Origin: Stieleria sedimenti
Lineage (GTDB): Bacteria; Planctomycetota; Planctomycetia; Pirellulales; Pirellulaceae
DNA: 64,000 bases
Assembly (NCBI RefSeq): GCF_025060895.1
Contig: NZ_JANZKV010000007.1
Coordinates: 2,777 to 66,776, forward strand
Direction of reading: 5' to 3'
Made by a program: the position numbers and the translations under genes. The notes under the pieces were generated by a model. That model did no database searches, was not told the DNA's origin, and was given only the letters and a program-made list of their open reading frames with translations. Positions 63,301 to 64,000 of this stretch are shown in pieces. Position 1 is the stretch's first letter. Each line of letters starts with the position of its first letter.

Positions 63301-64000
63301 TCCAGCGTGTCGACATCGGTGTTGAACGTGGTTGTTGCGCCGATGCTACCCGAGGCGACCAATGTCAATGCGGCCGCGGTCACGGTGCCCCCGCCATTGA
63401 TGTCACCGCCGGTCGTGGTGATGCCGACGTCGCCGACTCCGGCATCGATCGCCGCACCGATTTTTACGTTGCCGGTGTGGTTGATTGTCACCAGACCATC
63501 GCCGGTGGTAATTGCGCCACCGGAATTATCAAAGTTGACTCCGGAGGCAGTAAACGTTCCTCCGCCGGTGGTCACCACATCCTTGACTAATACATCGCCT
63601 TCCGCCGTTTTTTGATCCGTTTGAGTGCCGCTGTTGTCGTTGGCGACCAATTCAACGTTCAAGGTCCCCGTTGCCGTCGTGATCGTGCCCCGCAGATCGA
63701 TGTGCCCGGCGGCGATCAGTTTCAGCGTGACGGTTTGGGCGGTACTGAGAACGATATCCGCATTTCCATTGAGCTGGATGTCGCCATCGTCACTGTCATC
63801 ACCGGCGTCGCCGGAATCTGTGGTGATGGTGACGTTGGTGCCTGCATCGAGTGCCGCATTGATGATGTCGTCACCGATATTCGCATTGTTCCCGCTGGGC
63901 GTGAAGAGTCCACCAGTGTTGGGGATGTTGTTTTGTGCCGACCCGTCGGAGATCGTGACATCCAAGGGGTCCAACAACCACGTTCCCGCAACACCCATTG
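51345..64000 (-). CDS. Giant haemagglutinin-type repeat protein, N-terminus outside the window
   Basis: A partial gene; 4217 residues are within the window and it continues past the right edge. The first visible residues, GVAGTWLLDPLDVTISDG, match the sequence that follows the TPS domain in filamentous-haemagglutinin-like adhesins, so the signal peptide and secretion domain are expected upstream. Most of it consists of about 40 units of roughly 97-101 residues with recurring patterns SLTATTGDLTIGAAIGNAVD, GGATATAATLTINA and NTSQITTL. After residue ~3700 the repeats give way to non-repetitive beta-rich sequence and an acidic linker. No outer-membrane barrel, LPXTG or other anchor is visible at the end. 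It is likely a cell-surface or secreted filament. ATG at 63998 is probably not the true start. Confidence 0.88.
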   Translation of the reverse strand, partial: MGVAGTWLLDPLDVTISDGSAQNNIPNTGGLFTPSGNNANIGDDIINAALDAGTNVTITTDSGDAGDDSDDGDIQLNGNADIVLSTAQTVTLKLIAAGHIDLRGTITTATGTLNVELVANDNSGTQTDQKTAEGDVLVKDVVTTGGGTFTASGVNFDNSGGAITTGDGLVTINHTGNVKIGAAIDAGVGDVGITTTGGDINGGGTVTAAALTLVASGSIGATTTFNTDVDTLDLTTDGAGSAGDMTLVEADGASLTVATAATAQAIQVTATTGDLTIGSAMGDGNDNITLTTLAGNVDGGATVTANALVISASGGIGIGSTFSADAASYGLTTLGVGALGNITLVDTGAFNTSQITTLSSVASVQTVSLTATTGNLTIDSAIGNTIDNLILTATAGDIVGGLTATAATLTLDASGGIGIGTAVTADATAYVLTTSGADAAGDINLSDTNTLNTSQVTLTTAGTAQTVHLTALTGHLTVGNAIGNSIDNLTLTATTGDVVGGATATAATLTVNAGLGIGIGTTLNTDSETLDLTSGGAAGAGNITVIEADAVDLSVATAATAQTVSVTVSSGDLTVGGAIGDANDNLSLIASSGNLVGGVATVTANVLTLNASGGIGIGTEVQADATSYSLTTTGVGNAGDIVLVDTGAFNTNQITLLSTVASAQLVSLTATTGDLTLGAAIGNAVDDLTLVATAGDIVGGATATAATLTMNASDGIGVGTAVTADATSYKLTTAGSDAAGDITLIDIGALNTTQITTLATHTSAQTVSLTATTGDLTVNAAIGNGTDNLTLIATVGDVDGGATATAATLTIDADAGIGINATFNSDADTLNLTSGGTASAGDITIIEADTANLSVATAADAQTVDVTLTTGDLTISGAVGDVSDNINLTTSGGDIVGGATVTADTLTIDASGGIGIGTALDTDANTLDLTSGGTNSDGDITVVQADAANLMIATDASGQTISITLTTGDFTVGGAIGDGNDSLTFIASGGDIVGGGTVIANDLTLNASGGIGIGTAVTANAATYSLTTDGAAAAGNITLIDTGALNTSQITTLVTAGTVQTIDLTATTGDLTLDGAIGQANDHLNLTALAGDIVGGGATAAADALTLDASGGIGIGTAVQADATSYSLTTTGFGNTGDIVLVDTGAFNTNQITLLSTVASAQLVSLTATTGDLTIGAAIGNAVDDLTLVATAGDIVGGATATADALTLNAGGGIGVGTAVTADATSYSLTTAGTDAAGDITLIDIGALNTTQITTLATHTSAQTVSLTATTDDLTVGAAIGNGTDNLTLIATAGDVVGGATATAATLTINAAGGIGIGTTFNADADTLALTSAGALAAGNITIVEADTANLSVATDASAQTVDVTITTGDLTISGAVGDASDNINLTTSGGDVGGGATVTADTLTIDASGGIGIGTALDTDANTLDLTSGGTNSDGDITVVQADAANLMIATDASGQTISITLTTGDFTVGGAIGDGNDSLTFIASSGDIVGGGTVTANVLTLNASGGIGVGTALTANAASYSLTTDGAGAAGNITLIDTGALSTSQITTLVTAGTAQTIDLTATTGDLTLDGAIGQANDHLNLTALAGDIVGGGATATANTLTLDASGGIGIGTAVQADATSYSLTTTGFGNTGDIVLVDTGAFNTNQITLLSTVASKQLVSLTATTGDLTIGAAIGNAVDDLTLVATAGDIVGGATATAATLEMNAGGGIGVGTAVTADATSYSLTTAGTDAAGDITLIDVAALNTNQITTLTTHASAQTVSLTATTGNLTVGNAIGNGTDNLTLIATTGDVVGGATAIAETLTVNAGGGIGNGTALMTDANALNLVSSGFAAAGNITVIQADAANLSVATDASAQTIDVTLTTGDFTLGGAIGDASDSLSFTAADGDIVGGGTVAANTLTLDASGGIGIGTAVTADATTYHLTTLGANAAGNITLVDTGAFNTNQIATLSTAASAQTISLTASTGDLTVGVAIGNTTDHLTLIASAGDVIGGATATAATLTVNADGGIGIGGVLNTNAGTLNLTSGGAAANGNITVIEANGANLSVDTAATAQTVDVTVATGDLIISGNVGDANDDVTLTTSGGNVVGGATVTADTLTIDASGGIGVSTSLDTDADTLNLTTHGVAAAGNISVVQADAANFSIATNASAQTISVTLTTGDFTAGGAIGDGSDSLIFIAADGNIVGGGTVTANDLTLSASGGIGIGTAVTANAATYSLTTTGTGADGDIRLVDTNGLNTNQITTLSTHNSTQTISLTASTGDLTIGASIGNATDHLTLISALGNVVGDANRTATAATLTLSAGGGIGIGTAVNADATGYSLTTTGIGTAGNITLIDANALNTDQITTLSTDGSVQTVSLTAEAGDLTVGSAIGDAVDNLTLITSAGNIDGPATVTADTLIVNSSGGIGILTALDTDANTLDLTTTGIGAAGDITVVQASASNLSITTDPSAQTISVTLSTGDFTVGGAIGNGNDSLTFVATTGNIVGGGLVTANDLTLIAGGGIGIGTAVTANANSYQLTTSGTNASGNITLIDANALGTSDVTLATQGSTQTVDLTASTGNLTIDGAIGHSSDHLTLRASAGNIVGGAAAATANTLTLIANGGIGTGNAVQADAANYILNTSGLAATGDIRLIDTNALSTSQVTLTTNALSAQTVELTASTGNLLINNAIGNSIDNLTLNASVGDVNGGALAIANHLRLSAGGGIGIGTAVTADASTYHLATTGNAANGNITLFDNNALNTNQVTVVTDGSAQTVRLDALAGDLTVGGAIGNAIDNLTLRTSAGNVIGGATATAATLTVNSSAGIGIGTVLNTDADTLNLTSGGIGVAGDIRVQELDATTYVVNTHASAQLIEITQTTGDITIGGAIGDGADSLTFIATAGNIEGGGTVTANTLVLHAGGGIGLSTEITADAASYSLATLGAGAAGNITLVDTNSLSTSQITNLSTGTTTQTVSLTASLGNLTVDAAIGEAGDNLSLNALVGNVEGGGTATAADLTVQAGGGIGIGTALNTDADNLNLTSSGINGLGDITVIEADAVNLSITTAGSAQTVIARVLNGNLTISSPIGDANDDLTLITSNGDVVGGGTVTADLLTVDSSGGIGNGIPLQTDANTLDLTSAGIGAAGNISVVQADAANLSISTDASGQMISVTLTTGDFTVGGAIGDGNDSLMFAASDGNIIGGAGTVTANDLTLKAAGGIGITTPVTANAATYNLETQGVDAAGNIELISVNSLNTDQVTLTTDGSTQTINLTVSTGDLIVGGALGNSTDHLNLNTGAGNVVGGGATVSAATLTIISSGGIGIGTALSTEADTLNLTTNGADAAGDINVIENDAVDLSIATAASTQTANVTVSNGNLTVGGPIGDSNDNLILITSNGDVNGGSTVTANNLTVNASGGIGIDAFLLTHANTIVLTSAGFGSAGDITVEDVGSADFMIGTDASSQTIDLTTRTGDFNIGGAIGDVNDNLRFTAILGDINGGGTVTANSLTLSAGRGIGAITAVRADAASYSLTSSAAGTAGNISLVDTGPLNTSQITTLSTHGTSQTVTLTSETANLTVDSLIGDSNDDLTLIAAAGDVIGGGVATAGTLRLVAAGGIGIGSPLAADATTYELSTSGVDAAGNITLVHQGAFNTSQLATVSTDASTQTIRLTASSSHLTVDAAFNHPADNLELIASGGAVQTSGASITANALAVDAMTGIGLNTNVTSLTAINRVGGDIQVNESDAVTILMVEQFSPGEISISAGGTIDLSSGGRIPSRITSSSGSISLEAVGTASDLNVNAWVTSGTGQITLRADDDLALGTVARVTTGSNDAVSVTLSANDDGAGTGVLTLNDSAIVATNKGQISGVLVNSPNPISGTQVGELLGGTQRNAQIDVTVNDPSGLGFVAEVDWLEGNPGDSDPSRRNPLEKSISSGGVGVNFQHSYDVAPNQGDINVNVSLTSIADGSIVLRQNTTDLLDRPEFTTTVTLRVEGALLPFSAPLPEADSVDFVRTFEQIVVTTPATQRIVFVTPPLQFNNSVGSAVVTSQRYYVLRIVSFGAESEGEVKLWDSQPGREEYSLPDLEDPNSGEGFELSQLPELFKRLPDDRYRIYLIEGQTERLVLDFIIRDGQPIESQSDDQPVLESEANESDGETDAQPPEIPEAVPAAGPNAVPIERPNLSSVERLGSVPVVSTGGIVLAAGMAKRDGRRDGTRRVTSAQTERDRNNMSARRPASWR
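58747..62120. repeat. Higher-order 1494-bp repeat inside the giant protein gene
   Basis: Blocks beginning at about 58747, 60241 and 61735 are near-identical at nucleotide level for at least two full 1494-bp units plus about 385 bases. For example GTGATTTGATTGGTGTTGAA occurs at 59047 and 60541, and a near copy at 62035, each 1494 apart. 1494 bases equal 498 codons, i.e. five units of about 100 residues. Units farther toward 52 kb are recognisably related but much more diverged. Confidence 0.85.

Noticed and set aside
59052-63590. Several long plus-strand open frames opposite the giant repeat protein
   Set aside because: They repeat with the same 1494-bp spacing as the minus-strand repeats and are Gly/Arg/Asp-rich antisense translations, so they are products of repeated codons and not separate genes.

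Overview
The window looks like chromosomal DNA from a planctomycete of the Pirellulaceae / Rhodopirellula type. The reasons are indirect: high GC content, a DWG-type Ser/Thr kinase with WD40 repeats, TPR-methyltransferase fusions, DtxR-domain metal permeases like those of Chlamydiae (same PVC superphylum), many GYF/zinc-ribbon and giant repetitive surface proteins, and small dispersed palindromic repeats. No rRNA, tRNA, CRISPR array, intact insertion sequence or prophage was seen.

Layout. 0.2-1.6 kb: a lone succinylarginine dihydrolase (astB), then a tandem 128-bp repeat. 2.0-8.6 kb: a tightly packed six-gene plus-strand operon (double-thioredoxin protein, small lipoprotein, large single-pass protein, TolQ/ExbB/MotA-type channel, and two different single-pass proteins that each keep the ExbD-type membrane aspartate). 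9-13.7 kb: a solo LuxR regulator, two tandem-domain universal stress proteins, and small unknown genes with dispersed repeats. 13.8-18 kb: a nucleotide-sugar pair, a sugar kinase/UTP-sugar pyrophosphorylase fusion translationally coupled to a GalU-like protein. 18.2-20.5 kb: a peroxiredoxin, a rhomboid protease and a 29-residue very basic protein. 20.7-25 kb: a four-gene minus-strand unit (membrane P-loop NTPase, CPBP protease, methyltransferase, geranylgeranyl-reductase-like flavoprotein). 25-29.3 kb: an exported protein, a zinc-ribbon/GYF membrane protein, and a TadE-TadG(VWA)-TadE set with a HAMP-like membrane protein.

29.4-34.4 kb: a metal ABC transporter in the order of chlamydial ytgABCD, in which both permeases carry a C-terminal DtxR-like domain, with a 7-bp repeat array inside the operon. 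34.8-42 kb: a glycine-rich RRM protein, a methyltransferase, and two paralogous TPR-methyltransferases around a 12-cysteine protein. 42.1-45.2 kb: VgrG and an FHA protein, pointing to type VI secretion. 45.3-64 kb: a 2032-residue transmembrane Ser/Thr kinase with WD40 repeats, overlapping the 3' end of a giant haemagglutinin-type repeat protein that runs off the right edge.

How they may work together. The 2-8.6 kb operon most likely encodes an ion-driven envelope machine with two unequal rotor/plug subunits. The metal operon appears to combine import and metal-sensing. The VgrG/FHA/kinase/adhesin block suggests contact-dependent or cell-surface functions with phosphorylation control. These joint roles are inferences from gene order; individual family assignments rest on motifs visible in the sequence.
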